The notes beneath the pieces are model-generated. The model worked only from the letters and a program-made list of their open reading frames with translations, was not told the origin of the DNA and did no database searches. Shown here piece after piece: positions 45,831 through 55,133 of a stretch of DNA of 64,000 bases. Position numbers and translations under genes: made by a program. Numbering within the stretch: position 1 is the first letter of the stretch; the number at the start of each line of letters is the position of its first letter. The DNA is from Paenibacillus tyrphae. GTDB taxonomy: Bacteria > Bacillota > Bacilli > Paenibacillales > NBRC-103111. Where the stretch lies: contig NZ_JAMZAW010000010.1 of the NCBI RefSeq assembly GCF_024158745.1, positions 1-64,000 of the forward strand, in the 5' to 3' direction.

Positions 45831-45877
45831 TAAAAAAACCTGCACCGGCAAGCTGCTTACGCCAGTAACAGGTGTTT
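45831..45877 (-). terminator. Terminator of the glutamine-response regulator gene
   Basis: ACCTG pairs with CAGGT and the inner CTGGC with GCCGG; on the minus strand the hairpin is followed by seven T. Confidence 0.65.
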
Positions 45878-45900
45878 CGGTTTCGGGTATGCTTTGGGAG

Positions 45901-46830
45901 TCAGTTCAATGTCGCCATCATTTGCTTCGCTTCCAAATACAGGACTTGCACGAATTTTTTCGTATTGATTTTATGGTTTACGCTGGATCTTCGATCTTCT
46001 TCCAATTCGTTCATTCTTCTCCGGACTTCCATAAAATCGAAAAATTTCGCTGCGTAATTTTCAAACTTGGGATGGGTATAATCCGTTATGCCTAACGATG
46101 CGAGATGATTTAGCGCATGAGATATAGCTCTCCGTACACGCTGCTCAGCCGCCTTGAATTCTTTTTGAATGAGCTCGGAGTCAACGCGTTCCCCGAGTTT
46201 TTTCGATGAAATTTGCCAAAAAATATCTTTTAATGCCGGAAATTCGTCCTTTAACGCTCGCTCCGATTCATCTTGGAATAAGTACTCCAACATCTCCAGC
46301 AAGTCCTGGGTTCCGCTTTCTCCCGCCATACCCAGCTCCGACAACAGATAATTTCCGCAAGTTAGGATGGACGCATCTTCTGATCGCCGGGTCTTATTTT
46401 CGCTTATATCATACGGAGAAAGAAAATCGATCGATTGCTTGATGGTTTGAATCGACGTTTCAAGCAGCATGCTTTCCATCACTTTCTTAACGATCGTTAT
46501 GAGTTCAATCCGGTTTAAAGGCTTAAGGACGTAATATTCGATGCCTAACGAGTAAGTACGGCTGACGATATCTTTCGAACCGACTTCGGAGAGCATAATG
46601 ATCTTTCCCAAGAATACGGGCATTAGTGCACGAACGGTCTCGATCCCGTCACGGTTCGGCATGAGGACGTCAACGAAAAGAATATCCACTTGGTTCATGA
46701 CGATCGATTGGGCATCGATCTTCGCTCCGTCTTCCGCTTCTCCCACGACTTGGCCCAGACCCTCATCTTCAATCATTTGCGCCAGCATGAGACGGACCGC
46801 AGGGTCATCGTCTACAATAAAAAATCTCAT
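45901..46830 (-). CDS. glnL: Response regulator GlnL (YcbB-like)
   Basis: A 309-residue response regulator: receiver 1-120 with Asp54 (LFVDVLMPNRDG) and Lys in YYVLKPLN, then the YcbB DNA-binding domain (about 140-300; AAEQRVRRAISHALNHLASLGITDY, VRRRMNELEEDRRSSVNHK). It controls glutamine use in B. subtilis with GlnK. The start at 46830 follows GGAGAGG. It is immediately downstream of glsA, and glnK lies just beyond, so a glnK-glsA-glnL operon is present. Confidence 0.9.
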   Translation of the reverse strand: MRFFIVDDDPAVRLMLAQMIEDEGLGQVVGEAEDGAKIDAQSIVMNQVDILFVDVLMPNRDGIETVRALMPVFLGKIIMLSEVGSKDIVSRTYSLGIEYYVLKPLNRIELITIVKKVMESMLLETSIQTIKQSIDFLSPYDISENKTRRSEDASILTCGNYLLSELGMAGESGTQDLLEMLEYLFQDESERALKDEFPALKDIFWQISSKKLGERVDSELIQKEFKAAEQRVRRAISHALNHLASLGITDYTHPKFENYAAKFFDFMEVRRRMNELEEDRRSSVNHKINTKKFVQVLYLEAKQMMATLN

Positions 46831-46886
46831 GACTTTGCCTCTCCAATGGCCGTGTTTCTCATGAATGCACTGCCTCCTATTGTCGG

Positions 46887-47858
46887 TTAACAGACGCTTA
46901 AATCCCACGCTTGGGCGACATGCTTCAAGAGCATATGCCCCGCCGTACTGTTGCCATACTTGTCGATGGCAGGGCCATATATACCGATCCCGCATCCGTC
47001 CGGAAAAGGAAGCTCTCTGGATTTCGCGCGAGGCGGAACAGCGGCCATAATTCCTCCGGATACCCCGCTTTTGGCAGGTACGCCCACAAAAGCGGCGAAT
47101 TTTCCCGAAGCGTTATACATTCCGCATGTCAGCATCAAAGCTTTCGTGATGCGAGCGATATCTTTGGATACCACTTGCTTCTTCCGTACCGGGTCGTAAC
47201 CGTCGCATCCAAGGATCATCCCGATGGCAGCCAAATCTTCCACCGTGACTTCAAGCGAGCATTGCTTCAAATAAACTTCCAGCGCGACTTCCACGTCGGA
47301 CTGCAGACAATTCATTTCCTTCAAGCAATACGCCAGCGCTCGATTGCGATGGGCCGTCTGCCACTCGGACTGAAACACCTCTCGATTATAGGTCGGGTTT
47401 TTTCCCGTTAAGGCTTCCAATAAAGCCGTGATAACCTCAAGCTTGGATTCCGCAGTCGCTCCCGGCTGCATGGAAGCTATAGTGATGGCTCCCGCATTAA
47501 TCATGGGATTAAAAGGCCTGCCCGGCTTGTGAAGCTCCAACCGAACGATCGAATTGAAAGCGTCTCCAGTAGGCTCCACATCTACATATTCCAGCACGGT
47601 GTCGATGCCGCAGCTTAAACAAGCGGCCATAAATCCGATAACTTTGGAAATACTTTGGATGGTAAAGGGCGACTCGGTTTCTCCGGCTTTTACGATTGTT
47701 CCGTCTGCTCCGATCATGCAAATGCCCAATTGAGACGGATCGGCCTTTCGTAACGCGGGAATGTAATCGGCACAACTCCCAAGGGTGGAGTAAGACCGGT
47801 ACCGGTCCACCCATTCGCCCAAGTCTATCGTTCTATCGCTTACGCTCGTCATGTCCAT
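46887..47858 (-). CDS. glsA: Glutaminase A
   Basis: A 323-residue serine-type glutaminase: SxxK catalytic motif with Ser69 and Lys72 (QSISKV), GDAFNSIVRLE, NPMINAGAI, and SGVSGGIMAAVP. Hydrolyses glutamine to glutamate and ammonia in the cytosol. Its position between the kinase GlnK and the regulator GlnL matches B. subtilis, where they control glutaminase and glutamine uptake. The exact start is uncertain; 47858 is favoured over 47894 as the upstream residues are not family-like. Confidence 0.93.
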   Translation of the reverse strand: MDMTSVSDRTIDLGEWVDRYRSYSTLGSCADYIPALRKADPSQLGICMIGADGTIVKAGETESPFTIQSISKVIGFMAACLSCGIDTVLEYVDVEPTGDAFNSIVRLELHKPGRPFNPMINAGAITIASMQPGATAESKLEVITALLEALTGKNPTYNREVFQSEWQTAHRNRALAYCLKEMNCLQSDVEVALEVYLKQCSLEVTVEDLAAIGMILGCDGYDPVRKKQVVSKDIARITKALMLTCGMYNASGKFAAFVGVPAKSGVSGGIMAAVPPRAKSRELPFPDGCGIGIYGPAIDKYGNSTAGHMLLKHVAQAWDLSVC

Positions 47859-48009
47859 TGATAACCAACCCCGTCCCCTTCCGGCCACAACCATTCGTTT
47901 GCCTCGATAACGCTTTCACTCTCACGGCCGGAAATGGCGAATATCCATTATTTCCATATATCAAGTACACTTTGAACATACCATCTCGACTACTAAAAAA
48001 TATAAAATT

Positions 48010-49302
48010 CTACACGGCGCTTGAAGCACTTCTTATTTTGAAAGTCGGAAGACGCACGATAAATGTCGTGCCGGTACCTTCTTCGGAAGAGCCGATGGCA
48101 ATCTCCCCTTCGAGCGAATGGACGATATCCCGCACATGCGACAGTCCGATCCCGGCTGCGGCTACCCCGCTTTCGTTATATTTTGTCGTAAATCCCGGTT
48201 GAAAAATAATACCGCGGTGCGATTCCCGAATGCCGCAGCCCGTATCGGAAACTACGAAGACCGTCTCCGCCGTATCTTCATACACGCGTATACCGATGGC
48301 CCCATGCTCTTGAATGGCTTCCACCGCGTTCGAGACGAGGTTATTCACTATGGTTAGCAAGGGAATAAAATCGGCGGTCCGGTAATCCGCATCGAGATCG
48401 GTCGTGAACTTGATTTTCTTTTGGAACATCCGGCTGTACTTTTGATTCGCTTTTACGACAAAGCCGAGCATTTCCGCCAAGCTCATATCGATAACGATCT
48501 CGCTATCGTATAATTTGGTCAGGCCGGCCAGGATGCGCTGGGAATCCTTCTTGACTTCGTGAATCTGCTGGGCGATACTTAAGGCTTCTTGGCCGTAACG
48601 CTCCAGGTTCTCTTCTTTTAATTTGGAATAAAGAATGTAGCTCTGCTCGGTAATCGCTTCGATCGTGCCCATTGATTTTTTCAAATAAAACGTTTCCCCG
48701 TACAGCCCCGTACCCACATGCAGCATCTGCTCCATTCGTTTTTCCTTCTCGGCATGAACGACGCGCATTTGGCCTATCACGATGCTGCTGTATAGCCCGA
48801 TGACAAAATAACTGCGTACCACGGTAAGGATCAATAAAAGAAGCCAGTCGCCCCAATCCATCACATTCACGCCGAGCAGCAGCCACCGCAAGAAAAGCTC
48901 CGCCCCATTCGAGATCAGATCGATGCCCGAGACAAGCCCGCCTAGCCTGAGGGGGTTGTATTCGTGAATTGTTGTTCGAAGTCTGTCCATGCAGAGAGCA
49001 AACACGATATAATATACACCGGCGGCCACATTATTCTGAAGGCTTGCCGTGAAAGAAAGCGGAGTCGAGTAGGTCAGCCATTCGGTCCCCTGAAAGCATA
49101 CGCTGAATATTCCCGTGATGATCCCGATCTTGAGGTAAGGCAAGTGGCGCATAAACAGCAAGAAGAACAAAAACGTACTGGCGCCAAGCCCCATACGGAA
49201 ATAATCTCCATGAAACGGATATACTTTGATTTCAGCGCCAATAGCCGTCGTCAGCGCGATAAGCAGAATTTGCATCGTTTCATTTTTGAGAAACCTCCTC
49301 AC
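48010..49302 (-). CDS. glnK: Sensor histidine kinase GlnK-like (YcbA)
   Basis: A 430-residue kinase. N-terminal membrane region of about six helices (residues 10-190), then a dimerisation/His region (AQQIHEVKKDSQRILAGL) and a HATPase domain with NNLVSNAVEAIQEH, DTGCGI and GIGLSHVRDIV. It belongs to the SpoOB/DcuS-like GHKL kinases. It senses glutamine with GlnL as its partner. The start is GTG at 49302 with GGGG 8 bases upstream. Divergent from the diguanylate cyclase gene. Confidence 0.88.
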   Translation of the reverse strand: MRRFLKNETMQILLIALTTAIGAEIKVYPFHGDYFRMGLGASTFLFFLLFMRHLPYLKIGIITGIFSVCFQGTEWLTYSTPLSFTASLQNNVAAGVYYIVFALCMDRLRTTIHEYNPLRLGGLVSGIDLISNGAELFLRWLLLGVNVMDWGDWLLLLILTVVRSYFVIGLYSSIVIGQMRVVHAEKEKRMEQMLHVGTGLYGETFYLKKSMGTIEAITEQSYILYSKLKEENLERYGQEALSIAQQIHEVKKDSQRILAGLTKLYDSEIVIDMSLAEMLGFVVKANQKYSRMFQKKIKFTTDLDADYRTADFIPLLTIVNNLVSNAVEAIQEHGAIGIRVYEDTAETVFVVSDTGCGIRESHRGIIFQPGFTTKYNESGVAAAGIGLSHVRDIVHSLEGEIAIGSSEEGTGTTFIVRLPTFKIRSASSAV

Positions 49303-49494
49303 ATGAGTTCCCCCTATGGTGATATTTTTTTAAAATGAGTATAAACGAAAGAAGATTCATCCGCCAACCTTCCAAATCCAGGTCTCTGCGAAGCTTGGGA
49401 GTTTTTTAATAAAATCGGATAGCGAAAAGGATTATGGCGGATCATGTCGAAAATGAAGTGGGAACTTAACTTGGAAAATAAGGAGGGGGATACC

Positions 49495-51084
49495 ATGTCC
49501 GGACCGTTCGGGATTCGCTGTGCCGAAAAAAATAAAATCAGTCTTGCCACCTTGTTAACCGGGCTGGTCTCCCTTTCCGTCGCGCTTACTTTGACGATTC
49601 TGCTTCTCGCCTCGTATCATTCCAATAAGCAATCGTTATTCGAAACGACCTTTGCGTTGAACTATTCGGCCGCGACCAAAATGAGCCATTCCATAGATTC
49701 CTTATTCCAATCGATGCGGGCCGGTCTAGCCTATACCGGTGCCCGTCTTTCGGCAGGCGATTTATCGGATACGCAAGAAATACAGAGGCAGCTTGAAGCG
49801 CTGCGACTGGGCAGCCACTATTTCAACTCCATCGCTATCGTGGACGAAACGGGTCTTGTCCGCGGTGTAGACCCGCCTTCCGTCGGCACGACCGGAATGC
49901 ACATCGTAACGGCAGCGACCAAAGAAGCGCTGGCGGTAAAAAAATCCTATATATCCAAGCCCTACAACTCGGCTACCGGACGACTTGTTGTTTTTATGAG
50001 CGAGCCGCTTTTCGACAAAGACGGGATATACCGCGGTTATATCGGAGGCAGTCTTTATTTGCAGGAAAACAATATATTGAATATGATGTTCGGCATGCAT
50101 AATCTCAATAGCGACGGTTCGTACTTTTATATCGTAAGTTCCAGCGGTCATTTATTGTTTCATCCGGACAAATCCCGGATCGGCGAAGATGGCAGCGCCA
50201 ATCTAGTCGTCCAGAAGGTGCTTCGGGGCGAAAGCGGATATGATCAGGTGACCAATTCTCAAGGAATCACCTTTCTTTCCGGCTATTCCCCCGTTCTGGA
50301 AAACGGCTGGGGAGTCGTCGTCCAGTCCCCCATCAATGTCGTATATGACGAACTGAACCGAAATATTCGTACGATCCTGCTGTACACTCTGGCACCGTTT
50401 GTTGTATTGATGATCACCGCCATCTGGCTTGCCCGGCGTTTGGCCCGTCCGTTCGTCTCACTTGCCAATTTGGCCGGCAGATTGGGCAGAGGCGAAAGAA
50501 TCGTTCTTCCCGAGGTTAAGCATCACTGGAACCGGGAAGCCGACTTGTTGACGCAGACGATCACACTTGCGTTAAACGATTTGCAGAAACAGACCGCTCA
50601 ATTGACTCATGCCGCTATGACCGATTCTTTAACAGGGTTAACGAACCGCAGAACGTTTGAATCCATCATGACGCAATGGACGGAAGAGCAACACCCCTTC
50701 GCTCTTATCGTGATGGATATCGACCGGTTCAAGTCCATCAACGATACCTACGGCCATCAGGCAGGCGACGAAGTATTGAAGCATCTGGCCCGCGTCGTCA
50801 CTTCGTCCGTAGGCCCCCATGACATATGCTGCCGCTACGGCGGAGAAGAATTTGTCGTGCTTCTGCCGCTCGCTACCGTGCCGGAGGCTTTGACCACGGC
50901 GGAGCGGGTTCGTACCGCTTTTGAAACGAGGGAAAATCCTCTCGGAATCCCGATAACGGTCTCGTCAGGTATCGCTCACTATCCATCCCACGCCGAATCG
51001 GCTGACATGCTGTTTCAACGAGCCGACCACGCTTTGTACCGGGCCAAGGAATCGGGGAAAAACAGAACCATCGTGGCCGACTAG
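49495..51084 (+). CDS. Membrane diguanylate cyclase with Cache sensor
   Basis: A 529-residue c-di-GMP synthase: TM1 about 16-40, an extracytoplasmic double-Cache domain about 45-285 (YFNSIAIVDETGLVRG, VFMSEPLFDKDGIYRGYIGGS), TM2 about 290-315, HAMP about 316-370, and GGDEF domain about 375-529 with GGEEF at 449-453 and MTDSLTGLTNRRTFE. The inhibitory I-site RxxD upstream of GGEEF reads GPHD here, so product inhibition is likely lost. AAGGAGGGGG lies before the chosen ATG at 49495. Single gene with a strong terminator. Confidence 0.92.
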   Translation: MSGPFGIRCAEKNKISLATLLTGLVSLSVALTLTILLLASYHSNKQSLFETTFALNYSAATKMSHSIDSLFQSMRAGLAYTGARLSAGDLSDTQEIQRQLEALRLGSHYFNSIAIVDETGLVRGVDPPSVGTTGMHIVTAATKEALAVKKSYISKPYNSATGRLVVFMSEPLFDKDGIYRGYIGGSLYLQENNILNMMFGMHNLNSDGSYFYIVSSSGHLLFHPDKSRIGEDGSANLVVQKVLRGESGYDQVTNSQGITFLSGYSPVLENGWGVVVQSPINVVYDELNRNIRTILLYTLAPFVVLMITAIWLARRLARPFVSLANLAGRLGRGERIVLPEVKHHWNREADLLTQTITLALNDLQKQTAQLTHAAMTDSLTGLTNRRTFESIMTQWTEEQHPFALIVMDIDRFKSINDTYGHQAGDEVLKHLARVVTSSVGPHDICCRYGGEEFVVLLPLATVPEALTTAERVRTAFETRENPLGIPITVSSGIAHYPSHAESADMLFQRADHALYRAKESGKNRTIVAD

Positions 51085-51085
51085 A

Positions 51086-51130
51086 AAACGGAGCGTTTCC
51101 ACATTATCGCATCGTGGAGACGCTCCGTTC
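51086..51130. terminator. Terminator after the diguanylate cyclase gene
   Basis: ACGGAGCGTyTCCAC pairs with GTGGAgACGCTCCGT, a long stem with one mismatch, shared with the convergent monooxygenase fragment. Confidence 0.75.
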
Positions 51131-51141
51131 GTAGTGCCGAT

Positions 51142-51760
51142 TTATGTTTCCCCATATCCTTTTAACTCGATCCCGTTCGCGGCTTTGGCGATCATCTTCG
51201 AAATCATTTGAAACATGGCGTTCATCAAGAACGGCACGCGAAGCATCCAGTTTTGCAGGATGATTTTGAAGCTGGAGCTGGCGACCATCCCCTCTGCCGC
51301 TGACTGGCCGATTTTCTGGTTTTTCTCCACAAATGCTCTCATCTCTCGCTCGTAGGCTGCAAAAGCCCGTGTATAGTCCCCTTGCGCGAGTTTCAACTCA
51401 CCGGCCAGCACGTAAGCACCGACAAGCGCCAAGCTGCTGCCCTGCCCGGAAAGCGGTGATGGGCCGTAGGCTGCGTCGCCTACAAGCGCAACACGGCCTT
51501 TCGACCATGCAGGCATATGAACTTGGCATATTTCGTCAAAATAAAAATCTTCCGCCGCCTTCATGGCCTGAAGCAGCCGCTGGGTTTCCCAACCGTTCTC
51601 GCTGCCGAAAGTATCGGCCACAAGCTGCTTCTGGGCTTCCGGATTGTGCCGGTCGTATGGCAATGGCCCCGATTTAAAAATGAACAGGCACTTTGCTTCG
51701 GTGTTGTCGCGGGAGCTATACATCCCTACCGTTTTGGGATTCGTCTTCAAGGCAACTATG
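51142..51760 (-). pseudogene. C-terminal fragment of a FAD-dependent monooxygenase
   Basis: About 200 residues of the C-terminal half of a PHBH-like FAD monooxygenase: VALVGDAAYGPSPLSGQGSSLAL is the second FAD motif (GDA...P) and the N-proximal part starts near NPKTVGMYSSRD. The N-terminal Rossmann fold (GxGxxG) is absent. At about 51750-51770 the sequence changes to a histidine-kinase fragment on the opposite strand, so the gene was cut by a rearrangement. Confidence 0.85.
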
Positions 51761-51764
51761 GATG

Positions 51765-52267
51765 ATCTGCCGTTGAAGTGGGAAAAAGTCAAAAGTGAAA
51801 TCATAGGCTACGATGAAATTTTCAAGGAAATCCCTGTGAAAAGCGTCATTCTGACGATGGAAGCAGTCATATTCGAGAAGAATAATTCGCTACATTACGA
51901 AGTTGAGCCCGACTTGACGGTATGCGGCAGCAGCGAGCAGATCAAGCAGGTGGTGATGATTCTCTTGGATAATGGAATCAAGTACACCAAACCAGAAGGA
52001 TCCATTACCCTTACCCTGCAAAAGCGTCATCATGATGTTCTTCTCACCGTAACGAATACGAGTGAAGGCATACCGCCGGAGCATTTGGATCGAATTTTCG
52101 ATCGTTTCTACCGCGTTCATTAATCCCGCTCACGCCAAAGCGGAGGTTACGCCCTTGGTTTAACCATAGCAAAATCAATTGTCGAGCAGCATAAAGGCAA
52201 AATTTATGCTACGAGCGCATTAAAGAAGATGACTTCGTTTTTTGTTCAATTGCCGATTCACGTATAA
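51765..52267 (+). pseudogene. Histidine-kinase C-terminal fragment with in-frame stop
   Basis: The frame reads ITLTLQKRHHDVLLTVTNTSEGIPPEHLDRIFDRFYRVH, then TAA at 52121-52123, then the same frame goes on with SRSRQSGGYALGLTIAKSIVEQHKGKIYATS to a second stop at 52265-52267. The N box (ILLDNGIKYT), G1 and F boxes are recognisable; G2 reads GGYALGL. The nonsense codon sits where the family has DKSRSR. The N-terminal sensor and His region are missing. It is a truncated and interrupted kinase, not expressed as a working protein. Confidence 0.85.
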
Positions 52268-52326
52268 TCAAAGACGGGTATACTTCAAACCATCATGCTC
52301 ACCGTATCATCTATGACTGTAAAATG

Positions 52327-52351
52327 AAAGGACACCGCTTGGGTGTCCTTC
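52327..52351. terminator. Terminator of the iron-binding-protein gene
   Basis: AAGGACACC pairs with GGTGTCCTT around a five-base loop. It is about 65 bases past the minus-strand stop at 52415. Confidence 0.7.
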
Positions 52352-52414
52352 CTGACCATTTACCTGGGGAGAAACTTGGTAGCTGTCAAGCATCGGCTCC
52401 GGCAGCTTTATGGC

Positions 52415-53416
52415 TTATTTTTCCTTCAGGATACTCTCCAGCACATTGTCAATCATCTGGCGATTGGCAATGGCACCTGTATACAGCCAGCTTGCACTAC
52501 GGTCATATTCGAATACTTGCCCGTTTTTGACTGCAGGAATCCCGGCCCAAACCGGGTCCTTCAGGATCTCCTCTTTCGTTGCGCCCTTGCTGTTCACAAT
52601 AAACAAGTAGTCAATGTTCATCTGAGCAAGCTTTTCCTTGTTAATAGGATTCCAATTGGCTGTAGCCGTTTTGGAAATTTCCTTAATTTCTTCCGGCACG
52701 GTAAGCCCCAAGTCCCGGTACAGAACGTCGCCGCTGGACAGATGCTCGTTAGGCACATATACCGTTTTCTCGGTTACCCAAAGAACAGCCACGGATTTGG
52801 TTCCGATGGCCTGCTTTAATTTCTCCTTAGCTTCCTTCGCTTTCAACTCGTAGCTTTCCAGAACCTTCTTGGCTTCTTCGCTTTTATTCAACACTTCGGC
52901 CACAGTCATGAATTCCTGCCGCCAGTCATTGTTGACTCCGCTCCCCACGGTGTATGTCGGAGCAATCTTGGCATATTGAGCGTATTTGTCCCCAGCTACC
53001 TGCTCCGCGCTATCCATGAGAATTAAGTCCGGAGCAAAGCTCATGACGGATTCGAAGGGAAGATCGCTTGGTATGGTCGGAATTCCGTTCAGTTCCTTCT
53101 GCAGGTAGCTTTGCACCGACTTCCCGTTGGCGACCGACCATTGGGCAACCGGCTTGACGCCAAGGGCAACCAGATGGTCCTCCAAATAGGAAGCGATGAT
53201 CCTCTGAGGGTCAGCCGGTATTTTCACTTCGTGCCCCAGCGCATCCTTCAGCACACGCTCAGCGGCGGGCTTCGCTGTTGAAGCTGCAGCCGGAGAGGAT
53301 GCTGACGGAGAAGTGCTGACGGCTGCGCCATTATCCGTTGTGCTTGAGCATCCGCTTCCTGCTATTAGAGCCCCTAACAGCAGTCCTAACCATGGATATG
53401 TACGTTTCCTGTTCAT
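52415..53416 (-). CDS. Iron-siderophore ABC transporter substrate-binding lipoprotein
   Basis: A 333-residue class III (FecB/TroA-like) binding protein. Lipobox IAGSGC with Cys23, a Ser/Ala-rich linker, then LGHEVKIPADPQRIIASYLEDHLVALGVKPVA, the family start, and PTIPSDLPFESVMSFAPDLILM. It captures a ferric siderophore outside the membrane for import. No permease or ATPase gene is adjacent, so it uses components elsewhere. A Fur box lies about 165 bases upstream. Iron regulation is inference from that box. Confidence 0.92.
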   Translation of the reverse strand: MNRKRTYPWLGLLLGALIAGSGCSSTTDNGAAVSTSPSASSPAAASTAKPAAERVLKDALGHEVKIPADPQRIIASYLEDHLVALGVKPVAQWSVANGKSVQSYLQKELNGIPTIPSDLPFESVMSFAPDLILMDSAEQVAGDKYAQYAKIAPTYTVGSGVNNDWRQEFMTVAEVLNKSEEAKKVLESYELKAKEAKEKLKQAIGTKSVAVLWVTEKTVYVPNEHLSSGDVLYRDLGLTVPEEIKEISKTATANWNPINKEKLAQMNIDYLFIVNSKGATKEEILKDPVWAGIPAVKNGQVFEYDRSASWLYTGAIANRQMIDNVLESILKEK

Positions 53417-53722
53417 AGGATGTCCTCCGTTTATAATGATGGATTTTGGATCATTCGGCGTTAGATTACAGAGCTAATCCCTCTCCAACCGAACGGCAGG
53501 AGGAGCGCAATCCTGCGTCCAGTCTTTATGCCGCTCGTTTCCTGAATGGACATTACGGATATTTGGGATTAACTTCAATTGATAACTATAATCATTATCA
53601 ATTAGCCTGTCAATGTATAAGGGATGCGGAGAGGCAAATATTTAGTTTAACCACAACATCAATGAACAAAAGTAAAAAGCCTCCTCCGCTTGAATGAGCA
53701 GTTGAGGCTTATGCTATCTATA
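53417..53722. other. Intergenic region with Fur box
   Basis: About 300 bases between the binding protein and the convergent-to-none stalk gene (same strand). It contains the Fur box at 53578-53602. A short plus-strand frame across it has no ribosome binding site and is not called. Confidence 0.6.
53578..53602 (-). promoter_or_regulatory. Fur box
   Basis: On the minus strand ATTGATAATGATTATAGTTATCAAT is represented here in two parts: TTGATAATGATTAT, then AGTTATCAA. It is an imperfect 25-bp palindrome with the TGATAAT-N7-class half sites of Fur-regulated genes, in front of the siderophore-binding-protein gene. Confidence 0.8.
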
Positions 53723-54367
53723 TTATACCGCTGACCATGTGATGGTATATTCCGTAATACCTGCTTCTGCATCAATGATCTTACCTTCAATAACCGTAGA
53801 TTCTTGGCTTTTGGTTGCGCTAATGTTGATTGTATTGTCGGTGGAGGAGTCAACCGTATGGTCATAACCGCGTTTTTTCAAATATTCGTTATAGGTCTTA
53901 ATCAGATCTTTCAAGCTTTCCTTTGTTTGCAGAGTGAAATTGACGCTTTTATTGCTGCCGACTGCATCTTCAACCAACTCGATTTTTTTAGCATCCGCTG
54001 GGAGCGGGAAGTCGCTTGGCAAATGCTTCGGACGCTGGAAAGAAGCAGATGTCCCTGAAGTTGCAGTACTGCTGCCACTTCCGCCAATTAATACTCTATT
54101 GTTTGTTCCATCGTACTCGATAGGTACCTTCAATGCTTCAGAAACAGCACGTACCGGCAGATAGGTTGAGTTATTATATGTGATCGGATACTGTTTATTC
54201 CCCTCGTCATCTACAGGCTTGAAGTCAGCATTGTTGACGACGATACCGATCTCCGTATTTAGGAGTGCTTTAATTTCCTGCTAGTTACTGCCTGCATACA
54301 CACCGGCGGAGCCTGTCACTACCATTCCGACTATAGATGCGCTAATAAACCATCCTTTTTTGTTCAA
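53723..54367 (-). pseudogene. Secreted stalk-domain (copper amine oxidase N-terminal-like) protein with amber codon
   Basis: From a TTG at 54367 (AAGGAG 8 bases before) the frame is continuous for 214 codons except one TAG at 54283-54281. It reads a signal peptide (MNKKGWFISASIVGMVVTGS then AGVYAG), TAG at codon 29, then a stalk domain (YNNSTYLPVRAVSEALKVPI) and a C-terminal helical domain (LKDLIKTYNEYLKKRGYD). Without the stop the gene would be a normal cell-wall-associated stalk protein. The rest of the frame is undisturbed, so the mutation is recent, or the codon is read through, or it is a sequencing error. Confidence 0.85.
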
Positions 54368-54483
54368 TGTCTTTTCTCCTTATAGTGTGTGGTTTTCGTC
54401 TATTATCATGTTTTTAAGCTGGAAGAACAAGGATCTAACGGCCTAGTAGCACATGCCTAAAAATCCCGATCACGCCAAATAAC

Positions 54484-54846
54484 TTGCGCATTGTAGATTG
54501 GGCCTTACGGATAATGTCCGGCCTTCCGCTGGATCACCGCGAGAAGATCTCTATCGTGGTCCTGTTGACCAGTCATGCGCGTGTACACAGCTTTTTTCAA
54601 CGGGATATGGACCGTGCCGTTCAGACAGGCGTTAACTCGGGCCCTGTCCCTGGCGTGAGCTATAAGGCAGCGTTGGAGCATCTCGTAACTTCGGAACGGT
54701 TTCCTTATCTGTCGCCAGTCGTGCTTGCGGGCGCTTATTCGCCTGAGAACGATGAGAAGGACGGTCATTCCTACGGTTTCGAATTTGATTTTGGCCTCGC
54801 CCGAATATTGGATGGGATTGAGCATTATGTTCATTCAAAACGATAG
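54484..54846 (+). pseudogene. TetR-family regulator, C-terminal fragment
   Basis: About 120 codons encode a TetR C-terminal ligand domain: IVDWALRIMSGLPLDHREKISIVVLLTSHARVHSFF and FEFDFGLARILDGIEHYV. The DNA-binding N-terminus is absent, and the frame opens only at about 54439 after a TAA without a proper start. A terminator follows. It is a remnant of a larger gene, possibly left when the stalk-protein side was rearranged. Confidence 0.75.
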
Positions 54847-54858
54847 TCATGAGAAAAT

Positions 54859-54891
54859 CTCTTGTCATACTTAAATGACAGGAGCTTTTTT
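54859..54891 (+). terminator. Terminator after the TetR fragment
   Basis: CTCTTGTCAT pairs with ATGACAGGAG (one G-U pair) and is followed by CTTTTTT. Confidence 0.8.
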
Positions 54892-55074
54892 CTAATGACA
54901 GGCAAGTGCTTTGGAATAATTTCTCCCCTTTCGATAAAAAGTTCTCCCTTCTTTCGGGCACGGAACATCCCATATAATAGTAAGTAATCCTTATAGCGGA
55001 AAGGAGGATACTTAAGGGACCGAACGACTGGAAGGAGGGCATGCTGAAGATCGTCTTTTGCGATGAAGATCTTT

Positions 55075-55088
55075 TGTAAGCGCTTTAT
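55075..55088 (+). promoter_or_regulatory. Possible catabolite-response element before the chitinase
   Basis: TGTAAGCGCTTTAT matches the first 12 positions of the consensus TGWAANCGNTNWCA but lacks the final CA. It lies 46 bases before the chitinase start, where CcpA would block transcription. Only a candidate. Confidence 0.35.
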
Positions 55089-55133
55089 AAAAGGTTCGAA
55101 TTCAAATACCAATCCAATAAGGAGGCTCAACTG

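Noticed and set aside
53446..53697. 83-codon frame across the Fur-box region
   Set aside because: It overlaps a regulatory palindrome, lacks a ribosome binding site and has no protein-like pattern.
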